A DNA stretch of 21,468 nucleotides from Camelimonas abortus (GCF_042647165.1 NZ_JBHRUV010000079.1), one strand, 5' to 3'. Numbered from the stretch's first letter, positions 1 to 8,455 are shown. Numbers and translations are program-made. Notes: generated by a model from the letters alone, not told the origin.

Positions 1-1418
1 GACCACCCTATGGGGTCAGGCCAATCGCCCAGCTGCGCGATCTGGAGCACGTGCGCGAGGCGCTTACCTCGACCACGGTGGCGACCCTCGCCGACCTGCC
101 GTTCTTTTTCGTGTTTCTGGGGGTGATGTGGATCCTGGCCGGGCCGCTGGCGCTGGTTCCGCTGGGCGGGCTCGTGCTGATGGCGCTGCCGGGCGTGCTC
201 GTGCAGCCGCGGCTGCGCGAATACGCCAACGCCTCCATGCGCGAGGCGTCGCTGCGCAACGCCATGCTGGTCGAGGCGGTGCAGGGCATGGACGACATCA
301 AGAGCCTGCAGGCGGAGCAGCGCTTCCTGCGCCTGTGGAACCACTACAACGCCGTCACCGCCATGGCGCAGCTGAAGCTGCGCCGCATCACCAACGGTCT
401 CACCACCTGGGGCGGCGTGGTGCAGATGCTGGTGTTCGCCGCCGTGGTGACGATGGGCGCGCCCATGGTCATCGCCGGCGAGATCACCACCGGCGGCCTG
501 GTGGCGGCGTCCATGCTGGGCTCGCGTATGATCGCGCCCATGGCCCAGCTCACCCAGGTGCTCGGCCGCCTGCAGCAGGCGCGGGTGGCGGCGCGCAGCG
601 TCGACGCCGTCATGGCGCTGCCCGTGGACGACGCGCCTGACGAGAGCCGGGTGCACTTGCCGGTGATTTCCGGCCACTACCAGCTGCGCGACGTGACGCT
701 GCGCCATGGCGACGAGAACTCGCCGGTGGCGCTGTCGGTGAAGGCGCTCGACATCCGGGCCGGCGAGCGCATCGCCGTGCTTGGCCGCAACGGCGCCGGC
801 AAGAGCACGCTGCTGCGCGCCCTCGCCGGGCTGCTGCAGCCCTCGGCGGGCGAAATCACCCTGGACAATGTGGCGCTCGCCCATATTGATCCGGCTGACC
901 TGCGGCGCGACATCGGCTTCGTCGGCCAGGACGCGCGGCTGTTCCACGGGTCGCTGCGCGACAACCTGCTGATGGGCGCCCCCGACGCCTCTCACCAGGA
1001 GCTGACGGAGGCGCTGGCGCTCACCGGCGCGCTCGGCTTCGTGCGCCGCCTGCCGGCCGGGCTTGACCATGTGGTGGGCGAGGGCGGCGCCGGTTTCTCC
1101 CAGGGCCAGCGCCAGCTGCTGCTGCTCACCCGCCAGCTGCTGCGCAATCCGCAGGTGGCGCTGCTGGACGAGCCGACCGCCAGCCTGGACGAGGCCGCCG
1201 AGCGCGAGCTGGCGGCGCGCCTCGGCGAATGGGCGCGCGGGCGCACGCTGGTGATGACCACGCACCGGCTGCGGCTGCTGGAAATCGCCGACCGCGTCAT
1301 CGTGCTGGACGAGGGCCGCGTCGTGCTCGACGCGCCGCGCGCGGAGGCCCTGCAGAAACTTGGCCGGGGGCCGCGCGCCGCGGCGCCGGCGCGCCAGACG
1401 AAGGGAGCGCCGGCATGA
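1..1418 (+). CDS. Type I secretion ABC transporter, permease/ATPase, 5'-truncated by window edge
   Basis: Partial inner-membrane ABC exporter that would energise one-step secretion of a protein across both membranes with an HlyD adaptor and a TolC-like pore. The frame is open to base 3, and the first residues (RPIAQLRDLEHVREALTS) match the mid-membrane domain of LapB/HlyB/LssB-type ATPases, so the real start lies upstream. From GTG 51, 455 codons are visible: hydrophobic segments in about the first 50 residues and near residues 125-155, Walker A GRNGAGKST (bases about 784-810), signature FSQGQRQLLLLTRQLL, Walker B VALLDEPTASLD and H-loop TTHR. The signature departs from LSGGQ and resembles the FSxGQRQLL form of MRP-type transporters. 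The stop overlaps the adaptor gene by ATGA, so they are one operon. Any N-terminal C39-like domain cannot be seen. Family assignment is firm; the substrate is unknown. Confidence 0.93.
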   Translation, partial: PPYGVRPIAQLRDLEHVREALTSTTVATLADLPFFFVFLGVMWILAGPLALVPLGGLVLMALPGVLVQPRLREYANASMREASLRNAMLVEAVQGMDDIKSLQAEQRFLRLWNHYNAVTAMAQLKLRRITNGLTTWGGVVQMLVFAAVVTMGAPMVIAGEITTGGLVAASMLGSRMIAPMAQLTQVLGRLQQARVAARSVDAVMALPVDDAPDESRVHLPVISGHYQLRDVTLRHGDENSPVALSVKALDIRAGERIAVLGRNGAGKSTLLRALAGLLQPSAGEITLDNVALAHIDPADLRRDIGFVGQDARLFHGSLRDNLLMGAPDASHQELTEALALTGALGFVRRLPAGLDHVVGEGGAGFSQGQRQLLLLTRQLLRNPQVALLDEPTASLDEAAERELAARLGEWARGRTLVMTTHRLRLLEIADRVIVLDEGRVVLDAPRAEALQKLGRGPRAAAPARQTKGAPA

Positions 1419-2626
1419 GGTCCGTCTTTTTCTGGCGGAAGCCTGCCCCGGCGCCGGCCGCCGTCGATCTGGACGCCGAGGGGGGCGACGTGCGCCTTTC
1501 CGGCGCCACGCGCATCATCGTGCTGCTGGCGGCGCTTCTGGTCGTGTTTCTCGTCTGGGCCAGCTTCGCCACCCTGGACGAGGTGGCCAGCGGCCAGGGC
1601 AAGGTGGCGCCGTCATCGCGCGAGCAGGTGATCCAGTCGCTGGAAGGCGGCATTCTCGCCTCGCTCAACGTGCGCCAGGACGACGTGGTGCAACCCGGCC
1701 AGATCCTGGCGCAGCTTGACCCCACGCGTTCCGAATCCAGCGCCGGCGAGATCGAGGTGCGGCTGCACGCCGCCCAGGCAAGCGCCGCCCGCCTCACCGC
1801 CGAGGTCAACATGACCGCGCTGAAATTCCCGCCGGAGCTGGACGGCGCGAAGGAGCTGGTGGAGGCCGAGACGCGGCTCTACAATGCCCGCCGCAAGGCA
1901 CTGGACGAATCCACCGCCTGGCTGCGCCGGTCGCTCGAGCTGGCGAAGAGCGAGCTCGCCATCAGCGAGCGGCTGCAGAAAGCCGGCGCCGCCAGCCAGA
2001 TCGAGGTGATCCGCCTCAACCGCCAGATCGCCGACCTGGAGCTGAAGCTGGCGGAGGTGCAGTCGCAATATGTGGTGCGCGCCCGGGAGGAGCTGGCGAA
2101 GGCCGAGGCGGACGTCAAGGCGCTGCAGCAGCAGCTGCGCGCCCGCAGGGACACGCTGTCGCGCGTGGTGTTCCGCTCGCCGGTGCGCGGCGTGGTCAAG
2201 AACATCGAGGTGACCACGGTGGGCGGCGTCATTCCGCCCAACGGCAAGCTGATGGACATCGTGCCGCTGGACGACACGCTGCTGATCGAGGCGCGGATCT
2301 CGCCCCGCGACATCGCCTTCATTCACCAGGGGCAGCGGGCGACGGTGAAGATCTCCGCCTACGACTACTCCATCTACGGCGGCCTGGAGGGCAAGGTGGC
2401 GAGCATCTCGCCCGACACCATCCGCGACGAGGCCAAGCCGGACGTCTATTACTACCGCGTGTACATCAAGACCAGCAGCGACCGGCTGGTGAACCGGGCG
2501 GGCAAGGAGTTCCCGATCTTCCCCGGCATGATCGCCACGGCCGACATTCACACCGGAGAAAAGACCGTGCTGCAGTACCTGCTGCGGCCGCTGAACCGCG
2601 CCCGCGAGGCGCTGCGCGAACGCTGA
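1415..2626 (+). CDS. HlyD-family type I secretion periplasmic adaptor (first locus)
   Basis: Membrane fusion protein of 403 residues that would link the preceding ABC ATPase to an outer-membrane TolC-type channel. ATG 1415 was chosen because it overlaps the upstream stop as ATGA; the frame is open further upstream, but that part lies inside the ATPase gene. Residues 1-30 are cytoplasmic, 33-52 form one transmembrane segment, a biotinyl-lipoyl half with the typical VIQSLEGGIL...VQPGQILAQLDPT stretch is at 71-105, residues about 105-260 are Ala/Glu/Leu-rich and fit the alpha-helical hairpin, and FRSPVRGVVKNI marks the return into the lipoyl domain. The C-terminal IFPGMIATADIHTGEKTVLQYLLRPL is characteristic of the LapC/HlyD/PrtE class. 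Length is normal for the family. The next gene is convergent, so the operon ends here within this window. Confidence 0.94.
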   Translation: MRSVFFWRKPAPAPAAVDLDAEGGDVRLSGATRIIVLLAALLVVFLVWASFATLDEVASGQGKVAPSSREQVIQSLEGGILASLNVRQDDVVQPGQILAQLDPTRSESSAGEIEVRLHAAQASAARLTAEVNMTALKFPPELDGAKELVEAETRLYNARRKALDESTAWLRRSLELAKSELAISERLQKAGAASQIEVIRLNRQIADLELKLAEVQSQYVVRAREELAKAEADVKALQQQLRARRDTLSRVVFRSPVRGVVKNIEVTTVGGVIPPNGKLMDIVPLDDTLLIEARISPRDIAFIHQGQRATVKISAYDYSIYGGLEGKVASISPDTIRDEAKPDVYYYRVYIKTSSDRLVNRAGKEFPIFPGMIATADIHTGEKTVLQYLLRPLNRAREALRER

Positions 2627-2634
2627 GGCGCGCC

Positions 2635-2654
2635 GGCCGCCCGGCCTTGCGGCC
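2635..2654. terminator. Possible GC hairpin between convergent genes
   Basis: GGCCGC and GCGGCC form a 6-bp inverted repeat around an 8-base loop just after the adaptor stop codon and before the 3' end of the convergent deacylase gene. There is no T tract on either strand, so intrinsic termination is only a guess based on position. Confidence 0.25.
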
Positions 2655-2688
2655 CTGGCGGCGTGACCGGGACCCGCCGGCCCGTCCG

Positions 2689-3171
2689 TCAGGCCGGCTG
2701 CGGCTCCGGCGCCTGCTGGCACACGTCCACCCAACGGGCGCCGGTGAGTTCGGCGAGGCGCGCCGGGCTGATGCGCACGGCGCTGTCGATGGAGCCGGCC
2801 GCCGGCGCGACGTCGTCAAAAGCCTGCAGCGACACGTCGCAGTACACCTGCAGCGGCCGGGCGAGGCCAAACGGGCACACGCCGCCCACGGGATGGCCGG
2901 TCAGCGCCTCCACCTCGTCCGCGGCCAGCATGCGCACCTTGCCGCCGAACGCCTCCCGCGCCTTGCGGTTGTCCAGCCGGGCGTCGCCGCGCGTCACCAC
3001 CAGAAACACCTCGTCGCCGCGGCGCAGCGACAGCGTCTTGGCGATGCGCGCCGGCGGCAGGCCCAGCGCCGCGGCCGCCTCCGCCACAGTCGCGGTGCGC
3101 TGTCCGGTTTCAATCACCGTGATATCGGGGGCCTTTTCGGCGAAAAACGCCTTTACGCTCGCCAGACTCAT
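2689..3171 (-). CDS. YbaK/EbsC-type aminoacyl-tRNA deacylase
   Basis: A 160-residue protein of the YbaK/prolyl-tRNA editing (ProX-like) family, which hydrolyses mischarged aminoacyl-tRNA in trans in the cytoplasm. Visible family features are the lysine in RIAKTLSLR (Lys45), the hydrophobic strand VFLVVTRGDARLD (residues 55-67) and the glycine-rich GHPVGGVCPFGL block (residues 92-103). ATG 3171 is preceded by AGGAG at a 6-base spacing. It is the last minus-strand gene after the transporter operon, separated from the upstream gene by 182 bp containing strong palindromes, so it probably has its own promoter. The amino-acid specificity cannot be deduced. Family call is firm. Confidence 0.9.
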   Translation of the reverse strand: MSLASVKAFFAEKAPDITVIETGQRTATVAEAAAALGLPPARIAKTLSLRRGDEVFLVVTRGDARLDNRKAREAFGGKVRMLAADEVEALTGHPVGGVCPFGLARPLQVYCDVSLQAFDDVAPAAGSIDSAVRISPARLAELTGARWVDVCQQAPEPQPA

Positions 3172-3256
3172 CCTCTGCTCCTGCGTGAGTGCAGGGCTGC
3201 ATCGCCGCTCGCGGCGCGCGGGTCAATATGACGGAGGGCCGCTCCGGCGGTCGTGC

Positions 3257-3285
3257 GCCTGGCCGGCCAGGCAGGCGCCTGCCTG
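3257..3285. repeat. Two overlapping perfect palindromes
   Basis: GCCTGGCCGGCCAGGC (3257-3272) and CAGGCAGGCGCCTGCCTG (3268-3285) are both perfect palindromes and share five bases, so two alternative cruciform/hairpin structures compete. They lie in the 182-bp spacer upstream of the deacylase gene. They could be REP-like extragenic elements or an operator. Confidence 0.6.
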
Positions 3286-3307
3286 ACGCTCCGCGGCGCC
3301 CGTTCAG

Positions 3308-3340
3308 GCCGGCCGGTCGCGCCGGCTGTGACCGGCCGGC
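3308..3340 (-). terminator. Strong hairpin just downstream of the AhpD-like gene
   Basis: GCCGGCCGGTC (3308-3318) and GACCGGCCGGC (3330-3340) are perfect 11-bp inverted repeats with an 11-base spacer. On the minus strand this begins about 13 bases after the stop codon of the carboxymuconolactone decarboxylase-family gene. The position suggests a transcription end or an mRNA 3' stabiliser, but no T run follows. Confidence 0.45.
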
Positions 3341-3353
3341 TGGCGCAGGCGCC

Positions 3354-3905
3354 TCAGCTGGCGGCCTGCGCCTGGTCGTGCTCCAGCCCTTCCTCCACCC
3401 GCAGCACGTCGTTGAAGCGGTTGAAGGCGCCGCACAGGGCGATGCGCCAGGTCAGCTCCACCAGCTGCGCGTCGGAGAAATGCTGTTTCAGCTCCACGAA
3501 CATCTGGTCGCGGATGCGGTGCCAGTCCGTTGTCACGGCGACGGCATAGTCCACCACCAGGCGGTCGCGGGCGGTGAGGGCGGGATGGGCGCGCAGGTCG
3601 TCCAGCGTCTCCACCCCGTCGAGCGCGAGGCCCGCCACCGCCAGCTTCGGCGCGTGCTGGCCGACGCAGTAGGGGCAGCTGTTGACCAGCGACACGGCGA
3701 TGATCGCCAGCTCCAGCGACCGCCTGTCCAGCACCGCCTCGTCGGCCAGCTGGGTCAGCAGGCCCCAGATGTGGGCGAATACGGGAAGGCGGTTGGCCAT
3801 CACCCCGGCCTGGGACTCGAACGGGCCGTAGGCGCGCATCCTGTCCCACAGCGGACGCAGGTTTTCGGGAAGGGCGTCGCGGCCAAGAACCGGAACGCGC
3901 GGCAT
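3354..3905 (-). CDS. Carboxymuconolactone decarboxylase family (AhpD-like) protein
   Basis: A 183-residue member of the CMD/AhpD superfamily. The hallmark CPYCVGQH (Cys77, Cys80, His84) gives the redox-active CxxC plus histidine of AhpD-like proteins, within LAIIAVSLVNSCPYC. Such proteins act as alkylhydroperoxidase-like disulfide reductases or, less often, decarboxylases; the CxxC favours a redox role. ATG 3905 follows AGGAG at a 7-base spacing. The gene starts 67 bp after livM ends on the same strand, so it may be co-transcribed with the LIV-type transporter. The second half is also typical: RLVVDYAVAVTTDWHRI, then a helix that ends in ALCGAFNRFNDVL. The physiological substrate is unknown. 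Confidence 0.88.
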   Translation of the reverse strand: MPRVPVLGRDALPENLRPLWDRMRAYGPFESQAGVMANRLPVFAHIWGLLTQLADEAVLDRRSLELAIIAVSLVNSCPYCVGQHAPKLAVAGLALDGVETLDDLRAHPALTARDRLVVDYAVAVTTDWHRIRDQMFVELKQHFSDAQLVELTWRIALCGAFNRFNDVLRVEEGLEHDQAQAAS

Positions 3906-3972
3906 GGTCGGTCTCCTGCAGTTAACGGGCCGCGGGGCGGCGACCGGCCCCGCGGCGCACGGGCGCGAAAGG

Positions 3973-4878
3973 TCAGGGCGCGCCGGCGGCGCGCACGGTG
4001 GGCTGCTCGCGGCCGAAGCCGGCCGGGCGGATGATCAGCAGCGCGGTCAGCGCCACGCCCATGCCGATGAGCCGCAGCGCCGCGAGGGTGGCGCTGTCCA
4101 GCCCCGGGAAGAGATCAACCGCAAAGCGGCTGCCCTCCAGCAGGAACACCAGCACGACGGCGGCGGCGACCACCCCCCGGTTGCTGCCGCGCCCGCCAAT
4201 CACCACGGCCATGAAGGCGCAGGCGGTGATGATGGTGGTGAACTGGGTGGGGTCGATATAGGTGTAATAAAAGGCGTGCAGCGCGCCGGCCAGCCCGGTG
4301 ATGGCCCCGCCCAGGGCGAAGCCGCGCAGGCGGATGCTGGTGACCGAGCGGCCGAGCGAGGCCACCACCTCCGGATCGTCCCGCACCGCGCGCATCAGCC
4401 GGCCGAAGGGCGAGGCGCTGACCAGCGCCACGACGCCACAGACCAGAACCAGCAGCGCCACGGCGAAGGCCAGGAAAAGCGCGTCGGACCACTGCGCCGG
4501 AACCATGCCGGCGAAGGGGCGGGCGATGCCGGCCACGCCCAGCGTGCCGCGCGTCAGCCAGTCCTCATAGATCACGGCGAGCCGCAGGCATTCGGCGAAG
4601 CCGAGGGTGACGATGGCGAGATAGTCTTCGCTCAGCCGCACCGAAATCAGGCTGACCAGCGCCGACAGCGCCGCCGTGGCCGCCACGGCGGCCGCCATGG
4701 CCGCCAGCGGCGCGACGCCGTTCACCGTGAGCAGCGCGCACACATAGGCGCCCAGCATGTAAAAGCCGAACAGGCCGAAGTTCACCAGCCCGCCCATGCC
4801 CCACTGCACGTTCAGCGCAAGGCCGGCGAGGGTGAGAATGACGACGACGCTGAGCGTGGCGACGAGATAGGCGGTCAT
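3973..4878 (-). CDS. livM: LIV-type (branched-chain amino acid family) ABC transporter permease, LivM class
   Basis: Inner-membrane permease of 301 residues, second of the permease pair of a HAAT-family importer. I start it at ATG 4878, which overlaps the livH stop codon as ATGA; an ATG 33 bases further upstream is inside livH and would add 11 polar residues. Strongly hydrophobic segments run through the protein (YLVATLSVVVILTLAGLALN, LFGFYMLGAYVCALL, LFLAFAVALLVLVCGVVALV). LivM-class motifs are NVQWGMGGLVNFGLFGFYMLGAY near the N terminus and the cytoplasmic loop SPFGRLMRAVRDDPEVVASLGRSV (EAA-like, ATPase contact). Fifth and last transporter gene of the operon. The family also carries amides, urea and aromatic acids, so leucine/valine specificity is not implied. 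Confidence 0.93.
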   Translation of the reverse strand: MTAYLVATLSVVVILTLAGLALNVQWGMGGLVNFGLFGFYMLGAYVCALLTVNGVAPLAAMAAAVAATAALSALVSLISVRLSEDYLAIVTLGFAECLRLAVIYEDWLTRGTLGVAGIARPFAGMVPAQWSDALFLAFAVALLVLVCGVVALVSASPFGRLMRAVRDDPEVVASLGRSVTSIRLRGFALGGAITGLAGALHAFYYTYIDPTQFTTIITACAFMAVVIGGRGSNRGVVAAAVVLVFLLEGSRFAVDLFPGLDSATLAALRLIGMGVALTALLIIRPAGFGREQPTVRAAGAP

Positions 4879-5735
4879 CGCTGCATCCATTTTGCGCCGA
4901 ACAGCCCCCATGGCCGCAGCATCAGCAGCAGCGCCATGACGGCGAAGGCCACGATCATCCGGTAATGCGGCGCGAGGAACAGCGTGGCCGCTTCCTCCGC
5001 CATGCCCAGCGCCAGCGCCCCGGCCACCGCCGCCATGGGACTGGCGATGCCGCCGAGAATGGCGGCGGTGAAGACAGGCAGCAGGTAGTTCCAGCCCATC
5101 TGCGGCTCGATGCTGGAGTCAAGGCCGACCAGCACGCCGGCCAGCGCCGCCAGCGCGCCCGACAGCGCCCACACCGCCAGAATCACCCGCTCCGTCTCCA
5201 CGCCGCGCGCCGCCGCCAGCGAGGGGTTGTCGGCGATGGCCCGCATCGCCCGGCCCAGCCGCGTGAAGCGGAAGGTGAGCCACACCAGCGCCAGCGCCCC
5301 CAGCGCGACGCCGGCGATGACGAGCTGCTCGTGATTGACGCGCACGCCCCAGAAACGGTGCGGCCGCGCCACCGCCACGTCGAAACTGCGCGGCGAGTTG
5401 CCGGCCAGCAGGCGGATGACGTTCTCCAGGGCGATGGCCACGCCCATGGAGGCCACCAGCAGCGTCAGGCCGGAGCGGCCGCGCAGGCGCCGGTAGGCCA
5501 GCCAGTCCACCGCCATGGCGATGAGCGCCCCGCCCGCCGCGCCGGCGCCCGCCGCGGCCCACAGCGGCGCTCCCAGCCGCACGTTGACCCACCATGTGAT
5601 GAAGGCGCCGGCGGTGACATAGGCGCCGATGGCGTAATTGGCGAAGCGCAGCACGCTGAACGACAGCGCCAGCGCCAGCGCCGGCAACGCCAGGACAAGC
5701 CCCGTGGTGAGGCCGTTGACGATGAGCTGGCCCAT
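4875..5735 (-). CDS. livH: LIV-type ABC transporter permease, LivH class
   Basis: Inner-membrane permease of 286 residues pairing with LivM. Two starts are adjacent: GTG 5738 and ATG 5735. I chose the ATG because GGGAGG lies at a normal distance from it, and it overlaps the livF stop as TGATG. LivH-class features are the N-terminal GLTTGLVLALPALALALSFSVLRFANYAIGAY segment, the loop TRLGRAMRAIADNPSLAAARGV (EAA-like motif contacting the ATPases) and the GGIASPMAAVAGALALGMAEE stretch near the C terminus. Length is normal. The downstream permease overlaps by ATGA, which indicates translational coupling. The transported molecule cannot be read from the sequence. Confidence 0.93.
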   Translation of the reverse strand: MGQLIVNGLTTGLVLALPALALALSFSVLRFANYAIGAYVTAGAFITWWVNVRLGAPLWAAAGAGAAGGALIAMAVDWLAYRRLRGRSGLTLLVASMGVAIALENVIRLLAGNSPRSFDVAVARPHRFWGVRVNHEQLVIAGVALGALALVWLTFRFTRLGRAMRAIADNPSLAAARGVETERVILAVWALSGALAALAGVLVGLDSSIEPQMGWNYLLPVFTAAILGGIASPMAAVAGALALGMAEEAATLFLAPHYRMIVAFAVMALLLMLRPWGLFGAKWMQR

Positions 5736-6475
5736 CACGCGCCTCCCAGATACAGCCGCCGGATGTCGGGATTGTCGAGAATGGCGCGGGCCGGGCCGGA
5801 GAGGCGGACTTCGCCGTTCACCAGCACCAGGCCGTGATCGGAGGCGCCGAGGCCAAGGCGGGTGTTCTGCTCGATCAGAAACAGCGTCACCCCGGAGCGG
5901 GCGATGCGGCCGATGATCTCAAACAGCAGCGCGGCGTTGCGCGGCGAGAGGCCGGCGGAGGGCTCGTCCAGCGCCAGCACGTCCGGCTCCGGCATCAGCG
6001 CCGCCGCCATCGCCACCATCTGGCGCTGGCCGCCGCTGAGCACGCCGGCGCGGTCGCCCAGCCGCGGCGCGATCTCCGGAAACAGCTCGAGGATCTCCTC
6101 CAGCCGGCGGGCGAACGGCCGGGGCCGGCGCGCCGGAATGAAGTCATGGCCGAGCTGCAGGTTTTCCCGCACGCTCATGTTGGGAAAGACATTCGCCTCC
6201 TGCGGCACGTAGCCGAGGCCGGCGCGGCCGCGCTCCGCGGCCGAGCGTCTGGTGATGTCCTCGCCGCCAAGCAGGATGCGCCCGGCGGAGGGCTTCACCA
6301 GGCCGCACACCGTCTTCATCAGCGTGGACTTGCCCGAGCCGTTGGGGCCGACCACGGTGAGCACCCGGCCGGCTTCGGCGGTGAAGCTGACGTCGCGCAG
6401 CACCGGCTGGCCGCCATAGCCGGCGGTGAGGTTCTCCACCGCCAGGGCGCGGGCCGTCGTCGGAGCGCCGGTCAT
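5735..6475 (-). CDS. livF: LIV-type ABC transporter ATP-binding protein, LivF class
   Basis: Cytoplasmic ATPase of 246 residues. Walker A GPNGSGKST (residues 43-51), Q-loop in GYVPQEANVFPNMSVRENL, signature LSGGQRQMVAMAAALM, Walker B VLALDEPSAGLSP and the H-loop position (FLIEQNTRLGL, with Asn where many ATPases have His) are all visible. The PQ..NVFP..SV.ENL wording and the C-terminal LYLGG are typical of LivF rather than LivG. ATG 6475 overlaps the livG stop as ATGA. It would form the ATPase heterodimer with LivG on the LivHM permease. Confidence 0.94.
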   Translation of the reverse strand: MTGAPTTARALAVENLTAGYGGQPVLRDVSFTAEAGRVLTVVGPNGSGKSTLMKTVCGLVKPSAGRILLGGEDITRRSAAERGRAGLGYVPQEANVFPNMSVRENLQLGHDFIPARRPRPFARRLEEILELFPEIAPRLGDRAGVLSGGQRQMVAMAAALMPEPDVLALDEPSAGLSPRNAALLFEIIGRIARSGVTLFLIEQNTRLGLGASDHGLVLVNGEVRLSGPARAILDNPDIRRLYLGGA

Positions 6476-7227
6476 GGCTGCGCTCCCAGATAGGCGCGGG
6501 CCACCTCGTCACTGGCCGCCACCGTCTCGAAATCGCCCTCGGCCACCACCCTGCCCTCGGCGAGGGCGTACACATGGTCGCAGAGCGCGCGGATCATGCC
6601 CATGTTGTGCTCCACCATGCCGAACGACACGCCCTCGTCGCGCAGGGCGCGGATGAACCCGGTGATCTCGCCGATGCGGGTTGGATTGACGCCGGCGCTG
6701 GGCTCGTCGAGCAGGATGAAGTCCGGCTCCAGCATCAGCGCCCGGCACAGGTCGAGCAGTTTCTTCTGGCCGCCGGAGAGCGCCGCCGCCGGCGCGTCGG
6801 CCAGCCGCCACAGGTCCACGCGCTGCAGCAGGGCGCGGGCGCGGGCGACGTTCTCCTCCTGCTCCCGGCGCAGGGCGCGCCGGGCGAACAGCGCCGCCCA
6901 CACGCTCTCGTGACGCCGGACGGGCGCGGCCACCAGCATGCTCTCCAGCACGGTGAGCCCGGCGAAGGCCCGCGCCAGCTGGAACGAACGCCCCAGCCCC
7001 AGCCGCGCCCGCGCCGCCGGGGGGAGGGCGGTGATGTCCTCGCCGCGGAACAGCACCGCGCCGCCCGCCGGACGCACCGCGCCGGCGAGCACCGAGAACA
7101 GCGTGGACTTGCCCGCGCCATTGGGGCCGATCAGCCCCGTGACGCGGCCCTGCTCCAGGCGGACGGACACGCCGTCCAGCGCCACGAAGCCGCCATAGGA
7201 AACCCGCAGGTTGCGCCCTTCCAGCAT
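6472..7227 (-). CDS. livG: LIV-type ABC transporter ATP-binding protein, LivG class
   Basis: Cytoplasmic ATPase of 251 residues. Walker A GPNGAGKST (residues 34-42), Q-loop in LGRSFQLARAFAGLTVLESML, signature LSGGQKKLLDLCRALM, Walker B FILLDEPSAGVNP and H-loop VEHNMGMI. The EHNM and ARAYLG ending, and the Q-loop of the R.FQ type, place it in the LivG class. It begins one base after the stop of the substrate-binding protein gene, so the pair is surely co-transcribed. The signature (LSGGQKKLLDL) differs slightly from the more common LSYGQQR form of LivG, but is known in this class. Confidence 0.94.
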   Translation of the reverse strand: MLEGRNLRVSYGGFVALDGVSVRLEQGRVTGLIGPNGAGKSTLFSVLAGAVRPAGGAVLFRGEDITALPPAARARLGLGRSFQLARAFAGLTVLESMLVAAPVRRHESVWAALFARRALRREQEENVARARALLQRVDLWRLADAPAAALSGGQKKLLDLCRALMLEPDFILLDEPSAGVNPTRIGEITGFIRALRDEGVSFGMVEHNMGMIRALCDHVYALAEGRVVAEGDFETVAASDEVARAYLGAQP

Positions 7228-7228
7228 G

Positions 7229-8455
7229 TCAGCGGATCACGTCCACAAGCACGCTTTCGCCATTGCGGATGACGAAGTGGCCGTAGGCCAGGTTGGTCTG
7301 GTCGCCGTTGGGGGCGAAACGGAAGTCAGAGGCCGCGCCGGCGTAGCGGAACGGCTGCTTCGCCCGCGCCGCCGCCAGCGCCTTCGCCGGATCGCCGATG
7401 GACGGGGCGTCGGCGTTGACCACCCGCGGCATGGCCGCGCCGACGGCCGCGCCGTCCGTGGAGCCGGCCAGCTCCATCGCCAGGGCGAGGGTGACGATCT
7501 GGTCAAACACCTGGGCGCCGAAGCTCATCACCGTGCCGGCCGGCCTGCCGATCCGGGCGAGATAGATGTCGTACGCCTCCGAGCGGTCGACAGGCACGTG
7601 CTGGGTGTGATGCACGCCCTCGGCCACCTCCCTGCCGACATTGGCCACGAACTGGCCGTTGGAGCCGGCGGCGTTGCCATAGGCGTAAATCACGCCCTCA
7701 TAGCCGTTGCGATAGGCTTCCTTCGCCACCGCGGACAGCTCGTTGACATAGGCGGCGACGAAAATCGCGTCCGGCTCGCCCCTGATCGCCCGGTCCACCT
7801 CGACCCGGCAGGACGGCTGGCCCGGATTGAACGGAATCTCGGCCAGCACCTTGCCGCCGCCGGCTGTGAAGGCGTCGACGAACGGCCTGATGGTGGACAG
7901 GGTGAACGGGGTCTGCAGCACCAGCACGGAGGCGGTCTTCCTGCCGTCCTTCAGCATGGCCCTGGCGAAGGCCTCGCCCCAGTCCCGGCCATTGGTCTGG
8001 AAGCGCCACACCAGGTTCCGGTTGTCGCCCTGGGTGATCTCGTCGGCGGAGCCGTTGGTGGTGAGCACCACGCCCTTCTCGATGGCGATGGGCTTCACCG
8101 CCAGGGCCACGGCGCTGGACCACACGCCGGTGATGGCGGCCACATGGTCCACGTCGATGAGCTTGCGCGCGGCGGCGACGCCGGCGGTGGGCTGGGTTTC
8201 GTCGTCGGCCACCACCAGCTCCAGCCTGCGGCCAAGCACGCCGCCGGCCTCATTGACCAGGGCGACGGCCGCGCGGGCGGCCTCCTCCTCCTCCTTGCCG
8301 TAGGGACCGCCGGAGCCGCTGAACGGCGCCAGCAGGCCGATCCTGATGGGCGCCGGCGCGGCGCCCGTAGCGTAGGCGGCGGGCGCGACGCCCGCGGCGA
8401 CAGCAGCGATGGCCGCGCCGACGATGGCGCGACGGGTGAACATTGCGCGAAGCAT
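7229..8455 (-). CDS. Periplasmic substrate-binding protein of the LIV-type ABC transporter
   Basis: A 408-residue type I periplasmic binding protein of the LivJ/AmiC family that would deliver the ligand to the LivHMGF importer. The open frame extends to 8485, but ATG 8455 has GGAG 8 bases upstream and puts the signal peptide at the N terminus: MLRAMFTRRAIVGAAIAAVAAG with likely cleavage after AYA (about residue 29). The twin Arg (residues 8-9, TRRAIV) before the hydrophobic core is compatible with Tat export but also with Sec. The mature protein opens with IRIGLLAPFSGSGGPYG, the classic family start; GRRLELVVADDETQPTAGVAAARKLID is also typical. First gene of the operon. The ligand is unknown; the divergent monooxygenase may act on it. 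Confidence 0.93.
   Translation of the reverse strand: MLRAMFTRRAIVGAAIAAVAAGVAPAAYATGAAPAPIRIGLLAPFSGSGGPYGKEEEEAARAAVALVNEAGGVLGRRLELVVADDETQPTAGVAAARKLIDVDHVAAITGVWSSAVALAVKPIAIEKGVVLTTNGSADEITQGDNRNLVWRFQTNGRDWGEAFARAMLKDGRKTASVLVLQTPFTLSTIRPFVDAFTAGGGKVLAEIPFNPGQPSCRVEVDRAIRGEPDAIFVAAYVNELSAVAKEAYRNGYEGVIYAYGNAAGSNGQFVANVGREVAEGVHHTQHVPVDRSEAYDIYLARIGRPAGTVMSFGAQVFDQIVTLALAMELAGSTDGAAVGAAMPRVVNADAPSIGDPAKALAAARAKQPFRYAGAASDFRFAPNGDQTNLAYGHFVIRNGESVLVDVIR

Noticed and set aside
1613..2734. 373-codon minus-strand frame opposite the first adaptor gene
   Set aside because: Shadow of the real plus-strand gene, with His/Arg/Gln-rich composition typical of antisense translations of GC-rich DNA.
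5736..5738. GTG 5738 and GTG 10754 as start codons for livH and the MaoC gene
   Set aside because: In both cases an ATG follows at once and has the better ribosome-binding spacing and the usual TGATG overlap.
3904..5837. Long plus-strand frames (353 and 290 codons) opposite livM and livH
   Set aside because: Antisense shadows rich in His, Arg, Gln and Gly with no family similarity; the minus-strand permeases are certain.
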